This document shows, piece after piece, positions 16,949 through 24,152 of a stretch of 64,000 bases of DNA. The position numbers were made by a program, and so were the translations under genes. The number at the start of each line of letters is the position of its first letter. Position 1 is the first letter of the stretch. The stretch is taken from assembly GCA_031285295.1 (NCBI GenBank), contig JAITWK010000038.1, positions 86,235-150,234 of the forward strand, given 5' to 3'. Origin of the DNA: Deltaproteobacteria bacterium (GTDB taxonomy: Bacteria; Desulfobacterota; Desulfovibrionia; Desulfovibrionales; Desulfovibrionaceae). Below the pieces are notes generated by a model. The model searched no databases and was not told the origin of the DNA. It worked only from the letters and a program-made list of their open reading frames with translations.

Positions 16949-17872
16949 ATGAATAAAAATCATGGTAAATGTAGTCTATGTTTAAAAAGTAGAGATTTGA
17001 AACAAAGCCATATTATTCCTAGATTATTATCTAAAAGCATTAGAAAATCCCCATCAAAGGTATATACCATTGAAAATGGGAAGAGTACAAGTATTACACA
17101 AGATACTAAAAAAGAAAGATTGCTATGTGAAGAGTGTGAAGGTAAGTTAAATAAATTTGAAACATATTACAGTAATCACTTTAAGTATCCTGACTATAAC
17201 TCTAATCTTTATGATTTTTTGCTTTCTATCCTCTGGAGAGTGGCAGAATTAAATGCGCAACAAAATGATGATTTTGCACGCCGAGAATTTAATAGCTATG
17301 TATATTGGAAAGAAGATGCCAGAGCTTATCTTGACATGGGGATTGTACCAAAAAAATTTCCCAAATTATACTTGTTCTACCTTGAAAAAGGAACAAATTA
17401 TGATTTTTTAATGCATATGGGTACATATTTTTCAAATATTCATAACTGTAAAGTTTCACTACTCCATAGATTTATTGACGGGCATAGTTCGTATGATCTT
17501 CTGTGTGAAAGAGATGACCATGGTGATATAAATGTCATTATAAGTAATCATCATGATCTAAATGATTATCCAATAAGCATCCAAAACATATTTATCGTTG
17601 AAAATAAGCACGTTATCGTAGCGGCATCAGAAAATTTAATCACTTGTATTGCTATTGATGGTGAAGAAATTAAATCTTTTATAAATTATGAAATTCCGCA
17701 TGGTAATGGAGTTATACCAGTAAAAAATATTCCTCAAGAAGTAAATAAAATGCTTTCTTATAATTTAATAGGTATTAATTGGAAAAATACCTTTTCTGAT
17801 GAAGACCAAAAAACATATGATATTCAGATACAAAAATTTTTTCAAGCTCAGAATAAATCACCTAAACGCTGA
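16949..17872 (+). CDS. HNH-like zinc-finger protein (SHIIP type), AT-rich
   Basis: 307 residues. The start is ATG 16949 after GAGGAA; 27 upstream in-frame codons lack a site. The N-terminus has a treble-clef-type pattern: CSLCLKSRDLKQSHIIP (about 8-24) and LLCEECEGKLNKFE (about 64-77), giving Cys-x2-Cys, His, Cys-x2-Cys, as seen in HNH-type nucleases of defence islands. The rest (about 90-307) matches no domain I recognise. Strongly AT-rich compared with the core, indicating transfer. The nuclease role is an inference from the motif. Confidence 0.6.
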   Translation: MNKNHGKCSLCLKSRDLKQSHIIPRLLSKSIRKSPSKVYTIENGKSTSITQDTKKERLLCEECEGKLNKFETYYSNHFKYPDYNSNLYDFLLSILWRVAELNAQQNDDFARREFNSYVYWKEDARAYLDMGIVPKKFPKLYLFYLEKGTNYDFLMHMGTYFSNIHNCKVSLLHRFIDGHSSYDLLCERDDHGDINVIISNHHDLNDYPISIQNIFIVENKHVIVAASENLITCIAIDGEEIKSFINYEIPHGNGVIPVKNIPQEVNKMLSYNLIGINWKNTFSDEDQKTYDIQIQKFFQAQNKSPKR

Positions 17873-17873
17873 T

Positions 17874-18026
17874 TCACAAAATGACCTGTTGTTCCGACAT
17901 GTTAAAGATGTGAGTAACTATTTCATCCGCAAGCTGAAAATCCCCCTCCTGTGCGATCAGGTAGTCGGAAATTTCATCAAGGTCAGCCCAAGCCGGGTCA
18001 GTCCACTCAATATTATAGGTATACAC
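17874..18026 (-). pseudogene. truncated ParE/RelE-family toxin
   Basis: 50 codons from GTG 18026 that read like the N-terminal half of a ParE/RelE toxin (YNIEWTDPAWADLDEISDYL), stopping at 17874 just past the HNH-like gene end. Family members are about 90-100 residues. It overlaps the end of the upstream antitoxin gene. Probably inactive; the insertion of the AT-rich block is a plausible cause. Confidence 0.6.
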
Positions 18027-18201
18027 TGACCCTCTTGGCTCTCAGCCGTTCTTGAACAACCTTGTGCGAAACAGTCCGGCCTTCATTCATGGCATCAAGG
18101 CCTTGCCGAATATCATCAATGACCGATTTTTCCTTCTGACCGGATTGTTCAACGGCTTGGAATCTTGACTGATAACCAAAAAATAGTACCATTGATGTCA
18201 T
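18013..18201 (-). CDS. antitoxin-like partner of the truncated ParE/RelE toxin
   Basis: About 62 residues. The C-terminal part (SVIDDIRQGLDAMNEGRTVS, then HKVVQERLRAK) resembles antitoxins encoded ahead of ParE/RelE toxins. The N-terminus is uncertain: the ATG at 18201 overlaps the divergent hicA start, which leaves no promoter space and suggests a rearrangement breakpoint here. It may itself be a remnant. Confidence 0.45.
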   Translation of the reverse strand: MTSMVLFFGYQSRFQAVEQSGQKEKSVIDDIRQGLDAMNEGRTVSHKVVQERLRAKRVSVYL

Positions 18202-18454
18202 GAACAACAGCCAACGCAAAACCCTTGTAGCGATTTTTACCAATCCGATCAGCCCGGCGATTGCCTGGCGGGACATTGAGAGCCTGTTTAAATCCTGCGG
18301 TGGCACGATCAAAGAAGGCAGTGGTTCCCGCGTATGGTTTATTATAGGCAAAGATGTGGCAACGTTTCATCGCCCGCATCCATCCTCAAATACTGATAAA
18401 GGCGCAGTAAAATCGGTACGACGTTTTTTTGAGCTGATAGGAGTAAAACCATGA
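18200..18454 (+). CDS. hicA: HicA-type mRNA interferase toxin
   Basis: 84 residues of the HicA/YcfA double-stranded RNA-binding-like fold, with EGSGSRVWFIIG, FHRPHPS and KGAVKSVRRFFELIG in the expected order. It belongs to the variant with Arg where many HicA proteins have the active His after GS. It overlaps hicB by four bases (ATGA) in the standard toxin-first order. Predicted to cleave mRNA. Confidence 0.8.
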   Translation: MNNSQRKTLVAIFTNPISPAIAWRDIESLFKSCGGTIKEGSGSRVWFIIGKDVATFHRPHPSSNTDKGAVKSVRRFFELIGVKP

Positions 18455-18792
18455 GCATACTTACCTACAAAGGATATCAAGGGCGTTTTGAGTACGATCC
18501 CGATGCGGATATTTTTCATGGTGATGTATTGCACATTGCCGATGTGGTTACGTTTAAGGGACGCTCTATTGACGAGTTGAAAACGGCATTGGCGGATTCG
18601 ATTGAAGACTACTTTGACTTGTGCAAAGAAGTAGGAAAAGCGCCGCAAAAACCATTTTCCGGGCGTTTCAATGTGCGCCTTACTCCGGAATTGCACCAAA
18701 AAGCAGCGCACACTGCGGCGACTGAAGGGATAAGCCTTAATAACTGGATTGCTCATGCCGTGGAAAGAGCCGTTGCCGGACAACACGCCTGA
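18451..18792 (+). CDS. hicB: HicB-type antitoxin
   Basis: 113 residues: partial RNase H-like HicB domain at the N-terminus (YKGYQGRFEYDPDADIFHGD) and a C-terminal ribbon-helix-helix/HicB_C region (FSGRFNVRLTPELHQKAAHT). It neutralises HicA and probably represses the operon. Coupled to hicA by a four-base overlap. Confidence 0.85.
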   Translation: MSILTYKGYQGRFEYDPDADIFHGDVLHIADVVTFKGRSIDELKTALADSIEDYFDLCKEVGKAPQKPFSGRFNVRLTPELHQKAAHTAATEGISLNNWIAHAVERAVAGQHA

Positions 18793-18821
18793 CCATAACC
18801 CAAAATAAAGCCGCATCCAGA

Positions 18822-19439
18822 TTGGCAGCAATAAGAACCATCGCATCATCAGGAACAACTAAAATTAGAATCATATTGCTGTTTGGGGTTTCCCGCAGCG
18901 ACTTTCTGACTGGGCGTGACCTGACCCTCTGCCTGAACGATGACTTGAACGCGGTCTACACAACTACCGGCAAGAACCTGGCCTGGCTGCATATATCCTG
19001 TGGCATGCCGGATGCTTCCGGGCGTTACCCGCTCTTTATCGGGGCCATGCCCAATCAGGAGCTTTGGGGGGATGCGGGTGCGCCGTCTGCCAGGCCGCCC
19101 GATTACCTCGCCCGTAAAGCGGCTTTTATTGAAAAAATCAGTACGCTGATCCGTCAAGCAGTGCCGGAGTTGGCGGATTTGGAAATTGTAGAAAGCGCCA
19201 GTGAATATACTCTGCGTGACTGGATATATGGCTGTAGCGGAAGTATTTATGGTGCATTACACAGCGCAGATAACTTTCCGGTATTGCCTTTTACTCATAT
19301 TCAGGGTTTGTCACTTGCAGGACAGAGTGTTATTCTGCCCGGACTGTTGGGGGCTTTTGTTTCAGTGGCTGCCGCCTGTGGAACAATTGTCGGGTATCAT
19401 CAATTATTCAGAGATCTTGCATGTACAAACGCAGAGTAG
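18822..19439 (+). pseudogene. C-terminal fragment of a CrtI/retinol-saturase-like FAD oxidoreductase
   Basis: About 205 codons matching only the C-terminal third of phytoene-desaturase/retinol-saturase-like oxidoreductases (LRDWIYGCSGSIYGALHSAD, then IQGLSLAGQSVILPGLLGAF). The N-terminal FAD-binding GxGxxG region is absent and the first 20 or so residues do not look homologous. It runs straight into a ketosynthase start at 19421. This order occurs in aryl-polyene-like lipid clusters, so it is probably what remains after a deletion. Confidence 0.65.
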
Positions 19440-19597
19440 TCATTACCGGCATTGGTGCGGTTTCTCCTTTCGGCTGGGGGCTGGAACCGCTGTTGCAAGG
19501 GTTGGCGAGGAGGCTAAGAGGGGAGGAAGATAGCGAATGTAACACAGCGCATTACCCCTGTTTTTTCACCCGCAAACGAAGAAAAAATTCACATTGA
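19421..19597 (+). pseudogene. N-terminal stub of a FabF-like beta-ketoacyl-ACP synthase
   Basis: 58 codons starting MYKRRVVITGIGAVSPFGWG, the standard start of KAS II type enzymes (about 410 residues), then diverging after about residue 30 and stopping at 19597. The active-site Cys and His are not present. Overlaps the oxidoreductase fragment by 19 bases, as in a compact operon that was later truncated at both ends. Confidence 0.7.
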
Positions 19598-19675
19598 AAG
19601 GAGGTTTTCATAAATTAATCCTTGCGACAATATTTCAAGCGACAACGATGATGTCAAGAAAGGGAGGGATCCCGC

Positions 19676-19885
19676 CTACTCCGGCTCTGCCGCCTGCTCG
19701 GCCGAGTCTTTTTCTTGGGCATTGTTATCTTCATAGGTCTGCCCGAGAGCATCGATGGTCTTGCTGCTGCTTTCCATGTCTGTCCGAGCCGAACTGACTG
19801 CACGGCTGATTCCGTTGACTACGCTACACGCGTTAAGTGACAAAAGCAGCGCAAGCGAGAGACAAAGCATACTGAATTTGTTCAT
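19676..19885 (-). CDS. small entericidin-like lipoprotein, paralogue 2
   Basis: 69 residues: lipoprotein signal ending LLSLNAC, then a tail with ALGQTYEDNNAQEKDSAEQ. Paralogous to 8884-9069 in sequence, size and leader region. The start at 19885 is preferred over 19897 because AAGGATGG is then about 9 bases upstream. Its presence inside the accessory region suggests a duplication spread with mobile DNA. Confidence 0.7.
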   Translation of the reverse strand: MNKFSMLCLSLALLLSLNACSVVNGISRAVSSARTDMESSSKTIDALGQTYEDNNAQEKDSAEQAAEPE

Positions 19886-20012
19886 TATTTTATCCATCCT
19901 TAAAAAATATAAAATACACTTATTGACGGCATCTGCGATTATTTTTTAAAATACCGGCTTTTTTAGCGACCAAAGTTGGCAAACAGGTATGAGCCGGGAC
20001 AAAGGTAGTATT

Positions 20013-20111
20013 ATGACATATCTACTGGGGGTTACAATACTGATTTTAGTTTTTTGGTCAACTTCTTTGTGTAAAGCAAAAAAGTCACGTTCCTGGCACA
20101 AAAATGATTAG
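20013..20111 (+). CDS. possible 32-residue single-span membrane peptide
   Basis: ATG with AAAGG seven bases upstream, then MTYLLGVTILILVFWSTSLC and a basic tail ending HKND. One clear membrane helix plus positively charged end. No family recognised; the good ribosome site is the main support. Confidence 0.3.
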   Translation: MTYLLGVTILILVFWSTSLCKAKKSRSWHKND

Positions 20112-20174
20112 TGATTCCCAAGAGATATTAAATAAAACACAACAACGCTTCCCTACCGGACAGATGAGCCGTCT

Positions 20175-20313
20175 TCACTCGGATAATTTACGCAGAATTT
20201 CCCCTACTGCTCGCTTCTTTTCGCCATAAAACACCTGCGTGGTATCTGGGGACAAAGACGATATGATATTTGCAATTCCACTTTGTGTGAGCTAAACTTT
20301 TAACGTCACCCAT
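20175..20313 (-). pseudogene. IS200/IS605-type tnpA remnant
   Basis: From ATG 20313 (AGGAGG upstream) it reads MGDVKSLAHTKWNCKYHIVF, the typical start of the Y1 transposase TnpA. After about 28 codons the similarity moves to another frame (VFYGEKKRAVGEILRKLSE, ending at 20175). The catalytic HUH and Tyr regions are gone. The rest of 19898-20452 holds no other recognised gene apart from the small reading frame at 20013. Confidence 0.8.
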
Positions 20314-20452
20314 GTGACCTCCTTTTGATTTTTGAGTATGTTATTGCAATTTGCTTTAATTTAAGGTAGTTATTGAACAAGTATAGATATTGGATGGGGT
20401 TAAATTTATTTACTGAAATCTTCTTTTAAATAACAATTAGTTAGGAGGGGGC

Positions 20453-20764
20453 ATGAAACTGAACTTTTTACTGGCTGCCCTGCTGGTGTTTGGGCTTACC
20501 GGCTGTGCAGCTCCCAAAACTTGGCAGGCTACGGATGGCAGTCGGGCGGACGCGGTTGTAGAGCTTTCATACGAATACATGGTTTGGGAACTGCCGGATG
20601 TTGACGATGCGCAAGGTATGCAAGTTGCCTTGGCCCGTTGCAAGTCCTGGGGTTATACTTCCGCTGAAGCTTTTGGTGGTGATACCAAAGAGGCTATTGA
20701 CAGCAGTTCCTACCGGGTTACAAAGAAGTATCAGTGTCGTGGTCGTGGTACTGTGGGCAAATAA
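20453..20764 (+). CDS. YecR-like lipoprotein
   Basis: 103 residues with lipobox FGLTGC at about residues 13-18 and the YecR-type pattern: ELSYEYMVWELPDVDDAQGM, a Cys in ARCKSWGY, then AEAFGG and a late Cys. YecR-like proteins are small envelope lipoproteins, in enterobacteria linked with the flagellar regulon. A strong ribosome site (AGGAGGGGGC) precedes the ATG. A strong hairpin follows. Confidence 0.7.
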   Translation: MKLNFLLAALLVFGLTGCAAPKTWQATDGSRADAVVELSYEYMVWELPDVDDAQGMQVALARCKSWGYTSAEAFGGDTKEAIDSSSYRVTKKYQCRGRGTVGK

Positions 20765-20790
20765 GTCTGATTTTTTTCTTTAAGTATAGT

Positions 20791-20834
20791 AAATATCCCC
20801 CGGCTATGTGGTCTGCCACTGCCGGGGGATATTT
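20791..20834. terminator. strong hairpin terminator after YecR-like gene
   Basis: Perfect 14-bp arms AAATATCCCCCGGC and GCCGGGGGATATTT with a 16-base loop, followed by ATTTTC. It can act in both directions. Confidence 0.8.
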
Positions 20835-20890
20835 ATTTTCTTTGAAAGTGAATAATTGGATCAGGCACGATCTTTTGTGTAAGCAAGCAA

Positions 20891-21439
20891 TTGCGGCCAA
20901 GCCATCTCATACAACCAATTGATCCCGTTTCCGTTGATACGGCGGTTTCTCAGGATGAGTCTGCTATTGTTTTTTTCCGGGCAACAAGTTTTGGTGGAGC
21001 GGTTCAGGCTCCGGTTCTTGAGGTAAATGAAGACGGAAGCCTAAAGTTTGTCACCATTGTTTCTGCCGGGGCAAAACTTTTGCATAAAACCACCCCCGGC
21101 AAACACCTCTACCTTATTGATGGCGAGTTTGGATATTTCCTGGAAGCGGACCTTGAAGGCGGTAAAACATACTACAGCTATATCACGCCTAAATTTGGAT
21201 GGTGGCGGGCAAGATTTCTTTTTGCGCCAGTCAGAAATCCAGATGATGCAACGTTCAGAAAAGATTTTGCCTGGTGCGAGTGGTATGCAAACAAACCTGA
21301 AGGCCAGCAATGGTTTGTAAAAGCGAAAGGAAACCTTGAAAAGCGATACTCCGACATCATTGAAGAGTATGCCGATTCCCCGGCTGAAGATAAAACATTC
21401 ATGCTGCCGGAATATGGAAGAACTATGCCTGTGAAGTAA
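20891..21439 (+). CDS. DUF2846-like envelope protein lacking its signal peptide
   Basis: A 182-residue frame with the pattern of DUF2846-type lipoproteins (SQDESAIVFFRATSFGGAVQ, later HKTTPGKHLYLIDGE). These normally carry a lipoprotein signal; here none is present, the only start is a TTG without ribosome site, and the 56 bases after the terminator have no alternative start. Either the 5' end was lost or the frame is not expressed. Confidence 0.5.
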   Translation: MRPSHLIQPIDPVSVDTAVSQDESAIVFFRATSFGGAVQAPVLEVNEDGSLKFVTIVSAGAKLLHKTTPGKHLYLIDGEFGYFLEADLEGGKTYYSYITPKFGWWRARFLFAPVRNPDDATFRKDFAWCEWYANKPEGQQWFVKAKGNLEKRYSDIIEEYADSPAEDKTFMLPEYGRTMPVK

Positions 21440-21460
21440 CAAATTACCACCACAAAAAAA

Positions 21461-21487
21461 GAGCATTACTCCGTAAAAGTAATGCTC
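21461..21487 (-). terminator. minus-strand intrinsic terminator
   Basis: Arms GAGCATTACT and AGTAATGCTC with a 7-base loop; read on the minus strand it is followed by TTTTTTT. Suited to end transcription from the Abi_2 gene. The stretch 21488-21767 is AT-rich and shows no gene. Confidence 0.75.
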
Positions 21488-21767
21488 TCAAGTTGAATGT
21501 TTGTGTGTCTTGTTATTGCTTATTAAATAGTTTGATTGCGTTTATATTTACTATTAATACTTATGTTTATTATACTTATATATCTTAATAAATAAGTAAT
21601 ATATATAGGTACTACAGTTATCATAGTTCTTATGTCTTGATTAATGTCAAAAGTTCATCTGTAAAATTGTCTATTTGTTTGAATGAATTAACTCTGTCAT
21701 ATCATTTAGTGGAGTGAGATATTTTAAGACAATTCAGTTCCGCTCCTTTCGTAGAACGAATTGGTAT

Positions 21768-22655
21768 TTATGTCCAAAAAATATCCTTTTTCCAGTTGGG
21801 TTCAAAGCCCATGTCAGCAGGGTTAACTAATGGGAAGTCGGCAAAGAGTGCCTCAAGTCTGTTCGCCCATGTAGATCTGGTAACGATAAGCTTCAACAGG
21901 CCGTATGCGATAACCGCAACAGCAAAATAAGAACTCTCTTTACCTTCAATACTTGGGTATCTCATAGCAGGTAGTGGTGTTTTTGGAGGGCGCATATTAG
22001 TACGATTCCATAATACACCGTGGTGAGCGCAAACATTTCTAGCCCAAGTCAGAGAACTAGCCCAGGAAACAAAAGATTTTGGATTCATTTTCATAGCGTC
22101 AGCTATACGCTTTTGCTCTGTCTGTTTCATATTGCCAAGAGCTTTTACCCATGTCCCCATAGAAATACACTCCATAACCATCCACGATGGTGGAAGATCG
22201 GGAGCATCATACTTGCTGTAGTAATGTTTGGTAATTTCATTTTGTTTGATGGGCAATTCTTTCCTGAGAGCTGAACAAAAAGAATCCATTCCTGATGATA
22301 ATTTAAACACCAAAGGATTCATAAACCAATGAGATCCGTGCGCCATGCACATCGTGTTTGACATGGCAGTACGCATGGCAACCTCAATTCTTTCAATCGC
22401 ATCAAGGGTTAACAACCTGAGCTTTCTATCAAATTTGTACGTTTCCCAAATGTGATCATAGGTTGTGCCAGCATTAAAGCGCTGAATTGTGCTATCAAAA
22501 AAATGCTTGCCGTACCCCATTAGGCGGTAGTATCCCACCGTTGCGATATGCCGTTCTGCGCGTTTGCTATCTGGAACCACTAACCCACGCGATTGCATCA
22601 GGGCTACCAGATCGCACGGAGATAATGGCGGTTTTGCAAATGGGTATGTAGGCAT
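21768..22655 (-). CDS. Abi_2 family (AbiD/AbiF) abortive-infection HEPN protein
   Basis: 295 residues of the Abi_2 family, defence proteins that stop phage spread by arresting the host. The HEPN ribonuclease motif R-x4-H is present in WARNVCAHHGVLWNR (about residues 210-224). Other family blocks are TVGYYRLMGYGKHF near residue 45 and FDRKLRLLTLDAIERIEVAM near 80. The start is 22655 with GGAG seven bases upstream. Directly upstream lies a compact promoter-stem-terminator unit that looks like a small RNA gene. It is the last gene before the tRNA, at the edge of the accessory region. Confidence 0.88.
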   Translation of the reverse strand: MPTYPFAKPPLSPCDLVALMQSRGLVVPDSKRAERHIATVGYYRLMGYGKHFFDSTIQRFNAGTTYDHIWETYKFDRKLRLLTLDAIERIEVAMRTAMSNTMCMAHGSHWFMNPLVFKLSSGMDSFCSALRKELPIKQNEITKHYYSKYDAPDLPPSWMVMECISMGTWVKALGNMKQTEQKRIADAMKMNPKSFVSWASSLTWARNVCAHHGVLWNRTNMRPPKTPLPAMRYPSIEGKESSYFAVAVIAYGLLKLIVTRSTWANRLEALFADFPLVNPADMGFEPNWKKDIFWT

Positions 22656-22669
22656 CTTGACTCCAGGGT

Positions 22670-22733
22670 AAAAAAAAGCCGCGTTGGTATTCGCATCTCC
22701 CCAAAAGGGAAACTAGGCGCAACGCGGACTGAT
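22670..22733 (-). ncRNA. candidate small structured RNA upstream of Abi_2 gene
   Basis: On the minus strand a transcript starting near 22733 would contain CCGCGTTG (22727-22720), an inner hairpin TCCC-TTTT-GGGGA, then the exact complement CAACGCGG (22686-22679) followed by eight T residues (22677-22670). This is a roughly 60-nt RNA whose closing stem doubles as an intrinsic terminator. It has its own promoter just upstream and ends 15 bases before the Abi_2 start. An antitoxin or regulator role is an inference from the placement. Confidence 0.6.
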
Positions 22734-22739
22734 AAAAAT

Positions 22740-22767
22740 AAAATATGCGATTTTCAAAAAAAGTCAA
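22740..22767 (-). promoter_or_regulatory. sigma-70 type promoter of the candidate small RNA
   Basis: TTGACT (22767-22762) and TATTTT (22745-22740) with a 16-base spacer on the minus strand. The -35 overlaps a second copy of CCGCGTTG (22772-22765), identical to the 5' arm of the RNA stem. Confidence 0.55.
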
Positions 22768-22847
22768 CGCGGTTTTTGATTCCACTTTCCTGTAGGCCAC
22801 CGTGGTCCCAAAGCGGTCCCAATTAACCCTTATTTCAGCAAATTAAT

Positions 22848-22880
22848 AAAAAAAGGGAGCTACGATTTCTCGTAACTCCC
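22848..22880 (-). terminator. terminator of tRNA-fMet
   Basis: Minus-strand stem GGGAGTTACGA / TCGTAGCTCCC followed by seven T residues, 10 bases after the tRNA 3' end. Confidence 0.85.
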
Positions 22881-22889
22881 TGAATTTTC

Positions 22890-22966
22890 TGGTTGCGGAG
22901 GCAGGATTTGAACCTACGGCCTTCGGGTTATGAGCCCGACGAGCTACCAAACTGCTCCACTCCGCG
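22890..22966 (-). tRNA. initiator tRNA-Met (CAU)
   Basis: A 77-nt cloverleaf with encoded CCA. It has the initiator hallmarks: an unpaired C at position 1, the anticodon arm TCGGGCTCATAACCCGA with three G-C pairs next to the loop, and TTCAAATC in the T arm. Anticodon CAT at 22932-22930. It marks the right edge of the accessory region; tRNA genes are common integration sites, but no integrase gene was found. Confidence 0.95.
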
Positions 22967-23066
22967 ACATGATTCCGGCTGAAACCGAAGAGGTTTCGCA
23001 CAGGAAGAGACTATTTAGTCTAATGCCGTGCCGCTGTCAACAAAAAGGTTGAAAATATTTTCAAAT

Positions 23067-24053
23067 CTAGTGCAGCAAGCGGAACTGCACCGCCACCTTG
23101 CCATTGCCCGGGAAGGGAATATGCATACCGGCGATTTCGATTTCCTGTTCGGCGGCCAGGGCCAGAATGCGTTTACGCGCTTTTACTGCCTGCGGCACAT
23201 CAACATCGTAACGGGCGCATTCTTCCGGCAAAGCGAACTGCAAAGCGGCGGCATGCACCAAATCGCCGATAATCATCAGCTTCTGGCCTGCGGCATCCAG
23301 CATAAAAACGGTATGCCCCGGCGTATGTCCGGAGGCGTCCAGGGCTTCCACCGCAAAACCGGCCTTGGCGGTCAGCGCAGGCAGGGTCAGCTTGCCAAAT
23401 TCAAAAGGCTGCGGCAAACCGCTGCTGTAAGCTTCAAGCACCTTGGTGGCCAGAGCGGCGTTTTCCGGGTTCGGCGTCTGGCTGCTTTTGCCGGTCCAAT
23501 AATCCTTCTCAATGCGCGCAACCATTATCCCGGCGTTGGGGAAAACGCGCTGACCTTCAGCACTCAGCAAACCGCCGATATGGTCGCCGTGCATGTGCGT
23601 CAGCAGCACAAAATCAACCTGTTCCGGCGCAACCCCGGCTGCGGCCAGCCCCTGCATAAGCTTGCTGGCTCCAGCCATGCCAAAACCGGCGTCCACCAGC
23701 ATATTGAGAGGCTTTTCACCCGCAGCTTGCCCCTGCACCTGAATGAGAAACGCGTTCACTCCGGCTGGCGCTTTTCCGGCCTGAAAATACTTGGCCCGCT
23801 CTTCCTGGCTGGCCGGGCCGCTGAAAATATCTACGGACATATCACCCGGCACATCCTGAATGGTCAGCACGGATACCGCCCCGGAAGACCAGATCGGGCC
23901 GACCTGGACAGCGGGTTCGGCGGCCAGGCTTGCAGATGGCCCAATCAGACAGAAGGCGGCGCAAAGCAGCGCGACAACCAGACCAGGCAAACCGTGCAGC
24001 ACAGACAGACCAGGCAGAACAGATTTGGCGTGGGATGTAATCAGTTCAAACAT
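23067..24053 (-). CDS. exported metallo-beta-lactamase-fold hydrolase
   Basis: 328 residues from ATG 24053 (AAGGAGTC upstream); an in-frame extension to 24113 lacks a site. An N-terminal hydrophobic segment (LVVALLCAAFCLIGPSASLA) acts as a signal. The metal motif is LLTHMHGDHIGG (HxHxDH), with further ligands in DASGHTPGHTVF and IGDLVHAA. The substrate is not evident; similar proteins include quorum-quenching lactonases and other periplasmic hydrolases. It stands alone next to the tRNA. Confidence 0.85.
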   Translation of the reverse strand: MFELITSHAKSVLPGLSVLHGLPGLVVALLCAAFCLIGPSASLAAEPAVQVGPIWSSGAVSVLTIQDVPGDMSVDIFSGPASQEERAKYFQAGKAPAGVNAFLIQVQGQAAGEKPLNMLVDAGFGMAGASKLMQGLAAAGVAPEQVDFVLLTHMHGDHIGGLLSAEGQRVFPNAGIMVARIEKDYWTGKSSQTPNPENAALATKVLEAYSSGLPQPFEFGKLTLPALTAKAGFAVEALDASGHTPGHTVFMLDAAGQKLMIIGDLVHAAALQFALPEECARYDVDVPQAVKARKRILALAAEQEIEIAGMHIPFPGNGKVAVQFRLLH

Positions 24054-24152
24054 ACACGACTCCTTGGGTTGCAATATCTTTGCTTTTTCGGGCGAAATCC
24101 CATTTTTAAGCATTACATGACACCAGGGTCTCTATGACATTGAACGAAAAGA

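Noticed and set aside
22795..22830. Attachment site of an integrated element beside the tRNA
   Set aside because: A short direct repeat GGTCCCA is present, but no integrase and no copy of the tRNA 3' end was found at the other side.
23028..24137. 369-codon plus-strand frame over the metallo-beta-lactamase gene
   Set aside because: Antisense shadow of a gene with intact metal-binding motifs.
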